Shown here: positions 6,606 to 6,705 of the stretch, one piece after another
How the letters are laid out: every line of letters starts with the position of its first letter
Numbering within the stretch: position 1 is the stretch's first letter
Assembly (NCBI GenBank): GCA_001871755.1
Contig: MNXL01000278.1
Location: 1-6,705, forward strand
DNA: 6,705 nucleotides
From: Anaerolineae bacterium CG2_30_64_16
GTDB lineage: Bacteria; Chloroflexota; Anaerolineae; CG2-30-64-16
Direction: 5' to 3'
Notes under the pieces: model-generated
The model's input: only the letters and a program-made list of their open reading frames with translations
Databases searched by the model: none
Told to the model about the DNA's origin: nothing
Program-made: the position numbers and the translations under genes

Positions 6606-6640
6606 ACGTGCCTGGCACTTTTCGGAAGTGCCAGGCACGT
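6606..6640. repeat. Perfect nested palindrome upstream of rho (15-bp stem, 5-nt loop)
   Basis: ACGTGCCTGGCACTT at 6606-6620 is the exact reverse complement of 6626-6640, with TTCGG between. Each arm also contains its own palindrome, GTGCC-T-GGCAC at 6608-6618 and GTGCC-A-GGCAC at 6628-6638, whose centres are exactly 20 bp apart. No T-run follows on either strand, so it is not an intrinsic terminator. It begins 63 bp before the rho ATG. It could be a REP-like mobile palindrome, a paired operator, or a leader hairpin if transcription starts further upstream. Confidence 0.85.
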
Positions 6641-6705
6641 GATGGCAATGCCCCTACAAATTGAGAGGATACCTCTTCGGGGTATGCTGTGGCCGCCGTT
6701 CGACA

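Larger units (their letters stand above)
6543..6705 (-). other. Upstream region of rho, promoter not identified
   Basis: Apart from the Shine-Dalgarno site and the palindrome, this stretch has no gene. On the minus strand TTGAGA (6587-6592) is a fair -35 match, but no good -10 lies 16-18 bp downstream. TAGAAT (6554-6559) would start transcription too close to the ATG to keep the Shine-Dalgarno site. A second small inverted repeat sits at 6669-6685 (ATACCTC with GGGGTAT, one G-T pair, TTC loop). The rho promoter may lie beyond the window. Confidence 0.5.

Noticed and set aside
6543..6638. 32-residue N-terminal extension of Rho from a GTG at 6638
   Set aside because: The extension is encoded by the palindrome and the leader and matches nothing in Rho. 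The ATG at 6542 has a good Shine-Dalgarno site and starts directly at the Rho_N domain.
6606..6640. Intrinsic terminator or sigma-54 promoter in the rho palindrome
   Set aside because: No T-run follows the stem on either strand. TGGCAC is present, but the required downstream TTGC at the -12 spacing is not.

Overview
The window holds three complete genes from a GC-rich bacterium, most likely a Chloroflexota member (Anaerolineae or a related class). The lineage call is inference. It rests on the long Pro/Thr/Ser/Ala linker between extracytoplasmic modules, the very Pro/Gln-rich cytoplasmic tail of the class A penicillin-binding protein, and the general character of the Rho and LysM-M23 proteins. 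No rRNA or marker alignment was possible here. No RNA gene, transposase, CRISPR array or phage gene was seen.

Layout. Positions 1-516 have no supportable gene. They contain a 22-bp tandem repeat (about 152-206), a decayed palindrome (about 284-312), a C-rich, G-poor tract (378-429) and, at the right end, a plausible extended -10 promoter and Shine-Dalgarno site. Positions 517-4104 (+) encode a 1195-residue bifunctional peptidoglycan synthase (PBP1A type) with all catalytic motifs, a disordered cytoplasmic tail and two related beta-type modules at the C-terminus. A 53-bp convergent gap with overlapping inverted repeats follows. On the minus strand, 5286-6542 encodes transcription termination factor Rho (418 residues). 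It is followed 36 bp later by a membrane-anchored LysM-LysM-M23 peptidase (5249-4158), so the two probably share a transcript. Upstream of rho (6543-6705) is a striking nested palindrome with a 15-bp stem.

How the genes fit together. The synthase polymerises and cross-links peptidoglycan, and the LysM-M23 protein is expected to bind and cut it. The two therefore form a synthase/hydrolase pair, encoded convergently. Their presence argues for a peptidoglycan-containing cell, unlike the wall-less Dehalococcoidia. Rho is a housekeeping gene.

Overall this is mostly an ordinary housekeeping region. I did not find a convincing new multi-gene system. The points most worth a second look are the duplicated C-terminal module of the synthase, the nested palindrome before rho, the Asp-to-Gly change at the Rho position matching the bicyclomycin pocket, and the unexplained repeats in the leader at 1-516.
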